A stretch of DNA of 17,384 nt from Lachnospiraceae bacterium (GCA_009787745.1 WQST01000027.1:1-17384); one strand, 5' to 3'; positions 7,939-15,879 are shown, counted from the first letter of the stretch. Notes: a model not told the origin generated them from the letters alone. Numbers and translations are program-made.

Positions 7939-8598
7939 ATGATTATAAGAGTAAACGGCATCGACCTATTCTATCAAAAAAGCGGACAAGGCACCCCATT
8001 TTTACTATTGCATGGAAATGGGGAAGATCATACTATCTTTGATGTATTAACCGAGCATCTTAGCCGAGATTATACAGTATATTCGATAGACAGCCGTGAC
8101 CACGGCAAAAGCAGTCGGGTTAAAGAACTTGATTATGACTCGATGATGGAGGATATTGCGGAATTTATCCGCGAGTTAGACATCGAAAAACCGATTCTGT
8201 ATGGCTTCAGTGATGGCGGGATTATTGGTATTTTGATGGCGGTTAAATATCCTCAGATGCTTTCGAAACTAATTATAAGCGGGGCAAACATTCAGCCTGA
8301 CGGTATAAAAGGAATTTATACCGTGCTAATGAAAATTGTATATTTCTTTACGCGCAATGAAAAGTTCAAAATGATGCTAACACAACCTAATATTGACATA
8401 GAAGAATTGGGGAAAATAGTAACACCGACATATGTTTTCGCGGGGAGCAAAGATTTTGTGAAGGATGAACATACCCGAATGATTGCGGAAAACATCAAGA
8501 ACAGCGTCCTTAAAATATTCGAAGGCGAAGGACATGCAAGTTATGTTCTGCATAGCAAAAAGCTGTATGATATATTTTTGCAAAATAAATTGATATAA
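7939..8598 (+). CDS. Alpha/beta hydrolase fold protein
   Basis: 219 residues from the ATG at 7939, preceded by GAGGAAA; the frame is open back to a TTG at 7861, but that codon overlaps the promoter. The alpha/beta hydrolase plan is clear. The oxyanion-side LLLHGNGED motif lies at 22-30, the nucleophile elbow G-F-S91-D-G-G at 89-94, the acid D172 in AGSKD and the histidine H199 in GEGHASY. All three catalytic residues are present and the length is normal for small soluble members. It resembles esterases and lipases of the AB_hydrolase_1 type, but the substrate cannot be read from sequence. No signal peptide is seen, so it is probably cytoplasmic. It lies on the same strand as uxaB, which has its own promoter, so no functional link is assumed. 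Confidence 0.85.
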   Translation: MIIRVNGIDLFYQKSGQGTPFLLLHGNGEDHTIFDVLTEHLSRDYTVYSIDSRDHGKSSRVKELDYDSMMEDIAEFIRELDIEKPILYGFSDGGIIGILMAVKYPQMLSKLIISGANIQPDGIKGIYTVLMKIVYFFTRNEKFKMMLTQPNIDIEELGKIVTPTYVFAGSKDFVKDEHTRMIAENIKNSVLKIFEGEGHASYVLHSKKLYDIFLQNKLI

Positions 8599-8620
8599 AA
8601 TAACCGAAATATGATATAAT
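8590..8620 (+). promoter_or_regulatory. Probable promoter of uxaB
   Basis: TATAAT (8615-8620) is a perfect -10 box. TTGATA (8590-8595), overlapping the end of the hydrolase gene, is the best -35 with a long 19-bp spacer. Transcription would start near 8627, leaving a leader of about 55 nt before uxaB. The long spacer suggests activator dependence, but no operator could be identified. Confidence 0.45.
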
Positions 8621-8681
8621 TGGGTATATTAACAGAAATTTCGAAGCGGAGTTACATACATAACAGAAAGGGTAACAAACC

Positions 8682-10160
8682 ATGAACCAAATCAACCAAA
8701 CCAACCCCAAAACCAAACGCCCTGTCAAAATCTTCCAATACGGTGAAGGCAACTTCCTGCGCGGCTTCGTTGAATACATGATTCAAATAGCCAATGATAA
8801 AAAAGTCTTTAACGGCAATATCCAAATCGTCAAAGCTACTTCCTTTGGCAGTTTAGAGTTATTAAAGTCACAAGAGTGCGTCTACACAGTACTGCTTCGC
8901 GGAAAAAAAGACGGCGAAACATATGTAGAAAAACAAGTAATCACGAGTGTCGCAGATACCGTCGCTTCTTATGAAGAATACGAAGATTACGCCGCTTTTG
9001 CGAAAAGCGAGGAACTGCGCTTTATTGTCTCGAACACTACCGAAGCAGGAATTGTCTATGATGAAACCGATGAAATAGCCTTCACACCACCCAAAACATT
9101 CCCCGGTAAACTCACTAAGTTTTTATACGAGCGGTTCGAATATTTTAACGGCGCTCCTCATATGGGAATGATTATTTTGCCTGTTGAATTAATTGAAAAT
9201 AACGGTGATACGCTCAAAGACTGTTGCCTTAAATACGTAACGCGTTGGAATTTGCCCCAAGCTTTTGCCGATTGGCTTAATGAAAGCAATACCTTTTGTA
9301 ACACCTTGGTTGACCGTATTGTGACAGGGTACCCTCATAATGAAGCGGATGATTTAGAACGGGAGTTTGGTTACGAAGACAAGCTAATCGTAGCAGGAGA
9401 GCCGTTCGCGTTATGGGTTATTGAAAGCAAGGATCCGTCGGCGGTCGCAAAGGAATTACCTCTTAATGAAGCAGGACTTCCGGTAATTTTTACGGATAAC
9501 CTAAAACCATATCGGGAGCGAAAGGTACGAGTTTTAAACGGTGCGCATACATCGTCGGTTTTGGCGGCATATCTCATGGGGCTTGATACCGTCGGAGAGA
9601 TGGTAAAAGATAATACCATGCGCCGTTTCTTAGAAACCACCATCTATAATGAAATAGTTCCGATGGTTCCCCTGCCGAAAGAAGAGGTTCAATTGTTTGC
9701 TGATTATGTGATAGAGCGCTTCGAAAATCCTTTCATTCAGCACAATCTACTATCTATTGCCCTTAACTCAGTGTCGAAATTCAAGGCTCGTGTTTTACCG
9801 ACCATTATTGAAACCGAGGCGAAGACAGGAGCGGTGCCGCCGCTTTTAAGCTTCTCTCTTGCGGCTTTAATATCTTTTTACAGCGGTGAAAAGTATGACG
9901 ATGAAGAAGATGGCGATAGGTTTATCGGGTTGCGCGGCGATGTGCAATATGATATCATGGACGATGTGTCGGTGCTTGATTTTTTCGCTTCCGCCAAAGG
10001 AATGGATACGGAAAAAATCGTGACAGCATTCTTAAGCAGAACGGATTTCTGGGGCGAAGATTTAACGAAAATCCCCAACTTTCCCCAAACGGTGACCGCT
10101 TCCTTACAAAGCATCCGCGATTTGGGAATGCGTGATGCGGTAGTAAAATTGTTGAATTAA
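8682..10160 (+). CDS. uxaB: Tagaturonate reductase (altronate oxidoreductase)
   Basis: Reduces D-tagaturonate to D-altronate with NADH in the cytoplasmic D-galacturonate pathway. The 492 residues match the usual length (about 480-490) of this polyol-specific long-chain dehydrogenase family. The N-terminal dinucleotide-binding strand and loop carry IFQYGEGNFLRGFV (17-30), followed by SNTTEAGI (117-124), PVELIENNGDTL (167-178) and NTLVDRIVTGYP (207-218). The active-site pattern K281-x4-N286-x2-H289, in KVRVLNGAHT, is intact. Mannonate oxidoreductase (UxuB) and mannitol dehydrogenase are relatives; the adjacent uxaA and the tagaturonate-reductase-like N-terminus favour UxaB. The ATG follows AGAAAGGG at 8665-8672. 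Galacturonate isomerase UxaC is not in the window. Confidence 0.93.
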   Translation: MNQINQTNPKTKRPVKIFQYGEGNFLRGFVEYMIQIANDKKVFNGNIQIVKATSFGSLELLKSQECVYTVLLRGKKDGETYVEKQVITSVADTVASYEEYEDYAAFAKSEELRFIVSNTTEAGIVYDETDEIAFTPPKTFPGKLTKFLYERFEYFNGAPHMGMIILPVELIENNGDTLKDCCLKYVTRWNLPQAFADWLNESNTFCNTLVDRIVTGYPHNEADDLEREFGYEDKLIVAGEPFALWVIESKDPSAVAKELPLNEAGLPVIFTDNLKPYRERKVRVLNGAHTSSVLAAYLMGLDTVGEMVKDNTMRRFLETTIYNEIVPMVPLPKEEVQLFADYVIERFENPFIQHNLLSIALNSVSKFKARVLPTIIETEAKTGAVPPLLSFSLAALISFYSGEKYDDEEDGDRFIGLRGDVQYDIMDDVSVLDFFASAKGMDTEKIVTAFLSRTDFWGEDLTKIPNFPQTVTASLQSIRDLGMRDAVVKLLN

Positions 10161-10163
10161 CAT

Positions 10164-10226
10164 GCTATCCTAAGCGTAAGCGAAGAATCTTGCGTTAATT
10201 AGATTCTTTCTTTGGCTCAGAATAAC
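10164..10226 (+). repeat. Degenerate copy of a palindromic intergenic repeat between uxaB and uxaA
   Basis: The left arm (10164-10190) contains AAGCGTAAGCGAAGAATCT and the right arm (10201-10226) AGATTCTTTC with GGCTCAGAATAAC. It has the same organisation as the intact element at 13846-13921, with several substitutions in each arm. It fills most of the uxaB-uxaA gap and would fold into a hairpin in a joint transcript. No promoter is evident in the gap. Confidence 0.7.
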
Positions 10227-10249
10227 CGTGTTAAAGTATGAGGTATCAT

Positions 10250-11731
10250 ATGGATATAATCGTCTTAAATTCGATTGATAATGTAGCAGTAGCCCTTAAT
10301 CCGCTCACCGCAGGGCAAGAATTTTTCATAAACAATAAGAAAATTACAGCCGCCAAAGACATAGCGATGGGGCATAAAATCGCGCTGTTCGATATTCCGA
10401 TCGGCAAAGAATTGATAAAATACGGCTACTCAATCGGGATTGCAAGTATAGATATCAAAGCAGGCGACCATGTCCACAGCCATAACCTAAAAACCAATCT
10501 ATCCGATAATTTAGAATACACCTACGCCCCCGCATTTCTTAAAACCGAAGCGAGTAAACAAGGCGACTTCATGGGTTTCAAACGTCCGAACGGAAAAGTC
10601 GGCATCCGCAATGAAATTTGGATTATCCCCACCGTCGGTTGCGTAAATTCCATCGGAAACCTAATCGCAATCGAAACAAAGAGCATGATAAAAGGCAGTG
10701 TCACAGGAGTTTACTGCTTCCCCCATCCCTACGGCTGTTCCCAACTAGGCGAAGATCATGAGAACACCCAAAAAGCGTTGAGCGGATTAATCAACCATCC
10801 CAATGCGGGCGGGGTACTGGTTCTTGGTTTAGGTTGCGAGAATAACAGTATCGCCGAAATGCGCGCTAAATTAGGTGATTTTGATGAAAATCGGATTAAA
10901 TTCCTAAATTGTCAGGATTATGACGATGAAATTAAGATCGGCATAGATCTAATAAATGAACTGATAACAATCGCGCAAAACGATACCCGTGAACAAGTAT
11001 CAACATCCGAGTTAATCATCGGTCTTAAATGCGGCGGAAGCGATGGTCTTTCGGGCATCACCGCCAACCCCCTTGTCGGTGCGTTTACGAACCGTATTAT
11101 TACCGAAGGCGGATCGGCGATTTTAACCGAAGTCCCGGAAATGTTCGGTGCCGAGACAATCCTGATGAACCGTTGTAAAGATGAAAAAATATTCAAAAAG
11201 ACAGTAAACCTAATCAATAATTTCAAAGATTATTTTCGCAAGCACAACCAGCCAATCTACGAAAACCCTTCCCCGGGAAACAAAGAAGGCGGAATTACCA
11301 CTCTAGAAGATAAGGCGCTCGGATGCACCCAAAAAGCAGGAACGGCGACAGTCGTTGACGTCCTGGATTATGGTGAAGCACTAACGGAAAGCGGTCTAAA
11401 TCTGCTCAACTCCCCCGGTAATGACTTGGTAGCGTCAACCGCCCTGGCCGCCGGCGGAGCGCACATAATTATGTTCACAACGGGACGCGGAACCCCCTTC
11501 GGCTCCCCTGTCCCAACTATCAAAATATCCAGCAACACCGCGCTTTATGAGAAAAAACAAAACTGGATTGATTTTGATGCAGGTTCAATTGCAACAGGCG
11601 CTTCAATAGACGACGTTACCGCCGAACTTTACACCTATATAATAAAACTGGCAAATGGCGAGCAATTAACCAAAACAGAACAAAACGAAATAAGAGATAT
11701 GGCAATCTTTAGAAGCGGAGTGACATTATAG
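10250..11731 (+). CDS. uxaA: Altronate dehydratase
   Basis: Dehydrates D-altronate to 2-keto-3-deoxy-D-gluconate using a divalent iron centre, the step after UxaB. The 493 residues agree with the family (about 495). The N-terminal SAF-type domain (1 to about 80) ends in the HVHSHN motif (74-79). The catalytic domain follows with NEIWIIPTVGCVN (121-133), YGCSQLGEDH (161-170), GLGCENN (193-199), then CGGSDGLSGITANPL, EVPEMFGAE, ENPSPGNKEGGITTLEDK and GCTQKAG. The terminal AIFRSGVTL is typical of UxaA. I chose the ATG at 10250 because GAGG (10240-10243) lies 6 bp before it; an in-frame ATG at 10238 would add four residues but overlaps that site. The relatives galactarate and glucarate dehydratases are less likely given the close match throughout and the uxaB neighbour. 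Confidence 0.95.
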   Translation: MDIIVLNSIDNVAVALNPLTAGQEFFINNKKITAAKDIAMGHKIALFDIPIGKELIKYGYSIGIASIDIKAGDHVHSHNLKTNLSDNLEYTYAPAFLKTEASKQGDFMGFKRPNGKVGIRNEIWIIPTVGCVNSIGNLIAIETKSMIKGSVTGVYCFPHPYGCSQLGEDHENTQKALSGLINHPNAGGVLVLGLGCENNSIAEMRAKLGDFDENRIKFLNCQDYDDEIKIGIDLINELITIAQNDTREQVSTSELIIGLKCGGSDGLSGITANPLVGAFTNRIITEGGSAILTEVPEMFGAETILMNRCKDEKIFKKTVNLINNFKDYFRKHNQPIYENPSPGNKEGGITTLEDKALGCTQKAGTATVVDVLDYGEALTESGLNLLNSPGNDLVASTALAAGGAHIIMFTTGRGTPFGSPVPTIKISSNTALYEKKQNWIDFDAGSIATGASIDDVTAELYTYIIKLANGEQLTKTEQNEIRDMAIFRSGVTL

Positions 11732-11828
11732 ATTGTTTATTTAAAATAATGGATAACTAAATCATAACTACCATTTTTCGGCTATCAAAACATCACCTAA
11801 TTTGCTTGTCACGCAGAACGGCAAGAAT

Positions 11829-12764
11829 TTAAACACCTTTAATTTCCCTCTCTGACAATCCATATGCCTCGTCGGTATCATCACCGCAAGGTTCAATGTG
11901 TATCATTATGTCAAAGACGCTTTCGAGACGCAGTTTTATTTCATCCTCCACTTTTGACGCTATTATATGCGCTTCAAGTACGGATATTTTGGGGTTTACA
12001 TTAATGTCAAGGTCAATATCCCAAAACCCTGAAATGCGGCGCATCCGTACTCGGTGGGGATTAGTCGCTCCCTCTACGGCGTTTACCGCGCAAACGATGA
12101 TTCGGTATGGCTCTAAATCATTGTTGCCGTCCATCAGTTCAAGGCTGGATTCAAGAAATATTCCAATGGCAGTTTTAATTATCCATGCGCCTATCAGTAT
12201 TGCCATAATAGAGTCCGCGTGACCTGACCCCGTTAAATATGCAATCCCAAATCCCATCAGCACACCGACGGAAATCAACACATCAGCAGCCATGTTTTTC
12301 GCATTTGCCTTGGTCATTGCCGAATCGGCGTATCTTCCTAATAAGTGCTGACTAAGGGCAAGCAAGATTTTTCCGATGATGGAGATTATCAATACAACAA
12401 TCGCAAAAGTAGAGGGCATCGGCGTATGAATATCGCTGATAAGGCTTGATATCGAAGTGATAATAAGCTGTGCGCCCGCAAAGAAAATCAAAAATGACAG
12501 AAAAGTGGTTGCAATAGTTTCCGCTCTCCGATGTCCCCACGGATGTTCAATATCGGCAGGCTTAGTAAGAATTTTTACAACAAAAAGCGTAACGATGCTG
12601 ATAAGCACATCTGTTGCCGAATCAATCCCATCACCTAAAAGAGCGTCGCTTTGAGAAGACAGCGCGGCGGTTATTTTCATACCGGCAAGAACCGCATTCC
12701 CGAGCAACGCGATTATAGCGGCATAACGAATATATTTAGTTTTGTCATTGTTTTGAACAGACAT
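11829..12764 (-). CDS. Cation diffusion facilitator family metal efflux protein
   Basis: A 311-residue inner-membrane metal/proton antiporter of the CDF family, with about six transmembrane helices in residues 11-205 and a cytoplasmic regulatory domain (about 210-292). Family landmarks are ALLGDGIDSATD in TM2 (41-52), HPWGHRRAE after it (74-82), and NMAADVLISVGVL in TM5 (157-169). The metal-site residues appear to be D48 and D52 in TM2 and N157 and D161 in TM5. Zinc transporters usually have His at the first TM5 position; Asn or Asp there is typical of the manganese clade, so manganese efflux is a reasonable guess. Start: ATG at 12764 preceded by GGTGAGG; a longer GTG-initiated reading to 12830 runs through the promoter and is unlikely. 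Convergent with uxaA; the 97-bp gap holds no clear terminator. Confidence 0.9.
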   Translation of the reverse strand: MSVQNNDKTKYIRYAAIIALLGNAVLAGMKITAALSSQSDALLGDGIDSATDVLISIVTLFVVKILTKPADIEHPWGHRRAETIATTFLSFLIFFAGAQLIITSISSLISDIHTPMPSTFAIVVLIISIIGKILLALSQHLLGRYADSAMTKANAKNMAADVLISVGVLMGFGIAYLTGSGHADSIMAILIGAWIIKTAIGIFLESSLELMDGNNDLEPYRIIVCAVNAVEGATNPHRVRMRRISGFWDIDLDINVNPKISVLEAHIIASKVEDEIKLRLESVFDIMIHIEPCGDDTDEAYGLSEREIKGV

Positions 12765-12800
12765 TAAATTTGCCTCACCGGTAATAATTTCATCATTTCC

Positions 12801-12829
12801 AGTATAGCATAAAAATTTGAATGTTTCCA
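12801..12829 (-). promoter_or_regulatory. Promoter of the CDF transporter gene
   Basis: On the minus strand TGGAAA (12829-12824) and TATACT (12806-12801) are 17 bp apart. Transcription would start near 12794, about 30 nt before the ATG at 12764. Confidence 0.5.
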
Positions 12830-12933
12830 CTATGAGGAAAATTATCTAATGAGCCGATATAAATATTATATAAAAAACCTGCGGTTAAACTAAGCAAATT
12901 TATGAATTAGTAATAGTAAATCTGCTAAAGATA

Positions 12934-12962
12934 TTGATTTTAACTACATTTTTTGCTATAAT
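12934..12962 (+). promoter_or_regulatory. Promoter of the FliD-C-like gene
   Basis: TTGATT (12934-12939) and a perfect TATAAT (12957-12962) with an ideal 17-bp spacer. It is divergent from the CDF promoter across a very AT-rich stretch. A sigma-28 flagellar promoter is not seen, so this gene appears to be expressed by the housekeeping sigma factor. Confidence 0.7.
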
Positions 12963-13034
12963 ACCGATACAGGATGTAAGAGTTACTATATGAATAGGTC
13001 AAGGACGACCGCCGGTTATCAAAGGAGTGAACAT

Positions 13035-13838
13035 ATGGGAATGAGAATGGATGTTAGTGAATTAACAGGATACAATACCAGGGGCGATTATTCGATGTTG
13101 TTAGGTTCTCTGCCGAGTCGGGGCGGAGGGGTAGCAGGAGCCGCCAACCTGAATTTCCTTTCCGATTATGCCAGTATCAAAAACGGCAGCTACGGAAAGC
13201 TTATGAATGCCTATTACGGTCCTGATAAAAGCCGTGTAAGCGGTGTGGTGAATAATTCTAATTCTTCAATATCGACTTCAAAAGATTCGGCGCAACAATT
13301 GAAGAATATTCAGAGTGATGCCGATGCACTAAAGAAATCGACGGATAAATTAATCGAAACAGGAGCGAAATCCCTTTTTAACACGCAAGATGTTACCGTT
13401 ACCGACGCAAATGGTGTTAAATCAACTAATAGAGAATTTAAAACTGATGATATTTATAAAGCCGTATCGACTTTTGTTAATGATTATAATAATTTATTAA
13501 CGAAAGGCAGTGATTCTAATTCGAGCAGTGTCCTCGGAAAAGTTAATTCACTTAACGGAATAACAAACGCGAACAAAAACATGCTTGACAAAGTCGGCAT
13601 TACAGTTGGTTCTGACGGAAGGTTATCTATTGATGAAGAAACCTTTAAGAAAGCCGACATGACGACAGCGCAAAGCCTTTTCAACGGAACAGGTTCATAT
13701 GCATACAGGGTTTCGGCGCAGGCATCATGGATTGATTTCGCCGCGACGAACGAAGCGAATAGAGCCAATACCTATACGGCAAGCGGTAATTTCAATAACA
13801 ACTTTAATACGGGTAATTTATTCGGTTCATATTTCTAA
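13035..13838 (+). CDS. Orphan protein with FliD C-terminal-like region
   Basis: 267 residues from the ATG at 13035, which lies 7 bp after a consensus AAAGGAG (13021-13027); an upstream in-frame ATG at 12990 lacks such a site. Residues 139-155 (DIYKAVSTFVNDYNNLL) and 184-216 (LDKVGIT, then GRLSIDEETFKK and SLF) resemble the C-terminal domain of the flagellar cap protein FliD, where a short helix FVxxYN is followed by a GxLxxD stretch and a late LF. The N-terminus is short and not FliD-like, with SYGKLMNAYYG at 52-62, and the tail is Asn/Gly-rich (250-267). At 267 residues it is well below the usual FliD length, and no flagellar gene is nearby. No signal peptide or membrane span is evident. It may be a structural or secreted protein derived from FliD; its function is unknown. 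Confidence 0.75.
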   Translation: MGMRMDVSELTGYNTRGDYSMLLGSLPSRGGGVAGAANLNFLSDYASIKNGSYGKLMNAYYGPDKSRVSGVVNNSNSSISTSKDSAQQLKNIQSDADALKKSTDKLIETGAKSLFNTQDVTVTDANGVKSTNREFKTDDIYKAVSTFVNDYNNLLTKGSDSNSSSVLGKVNSLNGITNANKNMLDKVGITVGSDGRLSIDEETFKKADMTTAQSLFNGTGSYAYRVSAQASWIDFAATNEANRANTYTASGNFNNNFNTGNLFGSYF

Positions 13839-13845
13839 GGTTTTG

Positions 13846-13921
13846 GTCATCCTGAACGCAAGCGAAGGATCTCGGTTAAGCTATAATGAACGGAAGATCC
13901 TTCTCTTGCGCTCAGGATGAC
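13846..13921 (+). repeat. Intact palindromic intergenic repeat (GTCATCCTGA family)
   Basis: The 27-bp arms 13846-13872 and 13895-13921 are inverted copies matching at 25 of 27 positions, starting GTCATCCTGA and ending TCAGGATGAC, around a 22-bp spacer. This type of element, with GCGAAGGATCT in the arm, is widespread as dispersed palindromes in bacterial intergenic DNA. It begins 8 bp after the stop of the FliD-C-like gene, the usual position for a REP-like repeat. Confidence 0.85.
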
Positions 13922-13943
13922 ATTAAGCATAAGCAATAACAAC

Positions 13944-13987
13944 CCCGCATTTGATAACATCTGTTATTAAATGCGGGTAATTTTTTA
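13944..13987 (+). terminator. Strong rho-independent terminator
   Basis: CCCGCATTTGATAACA (13944-13959) pairs with 13962-13977 over 16 positions with a single G-U pair. It is followed by TAA and a run of six Ts. It ends transcription of the FliD-C-like gene. The stem could also serve the convergent minus-strand gene at 14019, but no T-run lies on that side. Confidence 0.85.
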
Positions 13988-14018
13988 ACACTGCCAAAAT
14001 AACAAAAGCCAAGCAATA

Positions 14019-14369
14019 TCAACCGTGCTTTTCTAATCTCTTAATCATAATCGAAAGTTCGTTGCAATCATATTCTATATGAGCCTCGTCGCACATCATG
14101 CCGACCAAAGTCATCTCTGACCCGCTTTCTGATTCACCGCTCAATCCCCAAAAATCCTGTTCAATCTCTCTGTTACGCGGCGTGTTAAGTTTATTTTTCA
14201 GGCGTTCTAATTTTTCTTCCGATATATGTGTCGGGAATGCTTTAATCGTAAAAAGCATTGCGTCCGCTTCCTCCGTAATATTCAGTTGGTAGTTCTTTGC
14301 GCCTTTCTTGTGGCAATAAGAAAGTAATTCACCGGAAAGCAACATGGTTTTTTCAAATTCAATCTTCAT
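14019..14369 (-). CDS. Small cytosolic protein translationally coupled to the DUF1576 gene
   Basis: 116 residues from the ATG at 14369, overlapping the last 11 bp of the DUF1576 gene, which implies translational coupling and a related job. GTG codons at 14375 and 14381 are possible alternative starts and would enlarge the overlap to 23 bp. The protein is soluble and acidic, with an N-terminal helix (MLLSGELLSYCHKKGA), a beta strand and turn, a charged helix with EEKLERLKNKL in the middle and a C-terminal beta-helix segment ending EYDCNELSIMIKRLEKHG. I do not recognise the family. A regulatory or accessory subunit of the membrane partner is plausible but is inferred only from the overlap. The strong terminator at 13944-13977 lies downstream. 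Confidence 0.7.
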   Translation of the reverse strand: MKIEFEKTMLLSGELLSYCHKKGAKNYQLNITEEADAMLFTIKAFPTHISEEKLERLKNKLNTPRNREIEQDFWGLSGESESGSEMTLVGMMCDEAHIEYDCNELSIMIKRLEKHG

Positions 14370-15639
14370 CTTCACTCGCACCTTTTCTTCTGAATGCTGT
14401 TATTATTGGTACTAAAAACATCGCCGTGATCCCGGCGGATAGTCCGTTACTATATAAATTCATCCCGCCGCTTAAATAAGCCGTATGCAAATTAACATTC
14501 ACATGGATAAACCCGGCGGCAATACCCCAAAACGCCCCAAAATGCCCGGCAATCGGTGCCAAGCCCGTTGACAAAAGAATCGCAATAATACATGTATGAA
14601 TACCGGGCATCCCGCCGAAAATAAAAGACGATAAAATCGCCCCTGTCATAATCGGAATAACATTCCTTAGATGTTTACCAAAACTGCCAAAGCCCATGAT
14701 TGTAAAAATCGATGCAATAATCGGACCATTCAGGTCGGCGCCGAGCAGCAGGACGCTTGTCGTTGAAAAGGCGCATAAAACCGCCATATTTATGTATATA
14801 CTATTCCCATGTTCATAGAAAAAATCCGAAACCAACCGCCCCGAATGTTTATGGATAGCCAGAAATTCACGGAATTTATCCTTAGTCCCGCCAACGAAAT
14901 AACCATAACAAAATAAACCGGCCGCAATCATATAAAGCCCTGCGGCAATCGCGGCATTATTACCGGAACTAAAAGTTTCAACCGGCGTCATATGAATCCC
15001 TGAACTTTTAAGAAGCGAAAAGATCATCGTACAGATAATCCCCCCCGCGAAACCCATGTTATAAAGGTTATAGCCAAGATGGGCCCTGACGGTAGCGGAC
15101 GAAACCACAGGAAAAATAAAACCAATCAGGAAGCCGAATAAAATCCCCAGAGTAATCTCGACGGCAGGGCTTGCGACGCCCAAAAAGGCAATATTGCTTA
15201 CGGTTGGAGAAAGGGTAGAGACTAAGAGAGCGGCTAATGTATAGTTAATAAAAGGTTCTTTTTGATATTTGGAATACAACCAGACACCAATAATTAGCGG
15301 GAACATGTTAAAAAAGTTTTTGCCGAAAAAAGCGAACCCTGTCGTCAGCCACATCGCCATAATCATGGCGCCGTTAGGTTTTACCTTATTTGACAGTAAC
15401 ATAACCAAACCGGCAAACCCGACGATGGCTGAGTTTACAAGTGTCGCGCCCACTCCGCCGATTTCGATGTAATCGGTCGCTAATATGGATGGTGACTTGA
15501 GGATTCGGCCTAATCCGTCAAGAATATGTGACGGTGAATCAACTATAAAAGCATAGATAATGAAACATATATAAACCATTGCCATTATAGCGTATGGCCC
15601 ATGAAATCCAACACGAATATTATTAATCCTTTTAGACAT
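14359..15639 (-). CDS. DUF1576 family polytopic membrane protein
   Basis: 426 residues, almost entirely hydrophobic helices, consistent with a family of unknown function found in clostridia and annotated as DUF1576. The sequence is internally duplicated: FGK.....P at 105-114 and 320-329, LSTLSP and STGLAP at 140-145 and 357-362, and NLYNMGFAGGI and NLYSNGLSAGI at 191-201 and 394-404. A two-fold repeat of this kind is typical of transporters, so transport of an unknown substrate is a fair inference. The C-terminus is short and charged (FRRKGASEDED). Start: ATG at 15639 preceded by AAAGAGGAAACC. A promoter lies at 15680-15708 and the next gene overlaps its 3' end. The family assignment is from memory of the sequence pattern. 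Confidence 0.85.
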   Translation of the reverse strand: MSKRINNIRVGFHGPYAIMAMVYICFIIYAFIVDSPSHILDGLGRILKSPSILATDYIEIGGVGATLVNSAIVGFAGLVMLLSNKVKPNGAMIMAMWLTTGFAFFGKNFFNMFPLIIGVWLYSKYQKEPFINYTLAALLVSTLSPTVSNIAFLGVASPAVEITLGILFGFLIGFIFPVVSSATVRAHLGYNLYNMGFAGGIICTMIFSLLKSSGIHMTPVETFSSGNNAAIAAGLYMIAAGLFCYGYFVGGTKDKFREFLAIHKHSGRLVSDFFYEHGNSIYINMAVLCAFSTTSVLLLGADLNGPIIASIFTIMGFGSFGKHLRNVIPIMTGAILSSFIFGGMPGIHTCIIAILLSTGLAPIAGHFGAFWGIAAGFIHVNVNLHTAYLSGGMNLYSNGLSAGITAMFLVPIITAFRRKGASEDED

Positions 15640-15679
15640 GGTTTCCTCTTTAAGATAGAATGTAAAGAATTATGAAGTT

Positions 15680-15708
15680 ATTATATCATGAATCGGCAGA
15701 TGACTCAA
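15680..15708 (-). promoter_or_regulatory. Promoter of the DUF1576 operon
   Basis: On the minus strand TTGAGT (15708-15703) and a perfect TATAAT (15685-15680) are 17 bp apart. It is divergent from the rpsB promoter, with about 30 bp between the two -35 boxes. Confidence 0.75.
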
Positions 15709-15737
15709 TCAATAATTTTGCTTAGGGAAAAAACCCC

Positions 15738-15766
15738 TTGTCGTGCCGATATTTTTGTGTTATAAT
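15738..15766 (+). promoter_or_regulatory. rpsB: Promoter of the rpsB-tsf operon
   Basis: TTGTCG (15738-15743) and a perfect TATAAT (15761-15766) with a 17-bp spacer. Transcription would begin near 15773, giving a leader of about 107 nt before the rpsB ATG. Confidence 0.75.
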
Positions 15767-15783
15767 CCGAATGTTGTCAAAAA

Positions 15784-15835
15784 ACACGCAGTGGATTCAC
15801 TACCTGCGGTGTTCGGCACTAAGCCGGATGGGTAG
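15784..15835 (+). promoter_or_regulatory. Structured rpsB leader, candidate S2 autoregulatory element
   Basis: ACACGCAG (15784-15791) pairs with CTGCGGTGT (15804-15812) with one bulged G. A second hairpin is CGGC (15814-15817) with GCCG (15823-15826). CTAC in the first loop (15800-15803) is complementary to GTAG (15832-15835), so an H-type pseudoknot is possible. Leaders of ribosomal-protein operons are often structured targets of their own protein, S2 in this case. I could not match it to a named RNA family from memory. Confidence 0.45.
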
Positions 15836-15879
15836 CGAAGATGAAAACTGCGGAAGAAACCAACCAAATGGAGGTAAAA

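Noticed and set aside
11732..11828. Possible terminator between convergent uxaA and the CDF gene (CTTGTC with GGCAAG)
   Set aside because: The stem is only 6 bp with a G-U pair and no T-run follows on either strand.
15773..15879. Cyclic-di-GMP (GEMM-like) riboswitch suggested by CTAAGCC and GGGTAGCG strings
   Set aside because: The conserved core and two-helix layout of GEMM are not present, and the downstream gene is rpsB, which makes a ribosomal-protein leader more likely.
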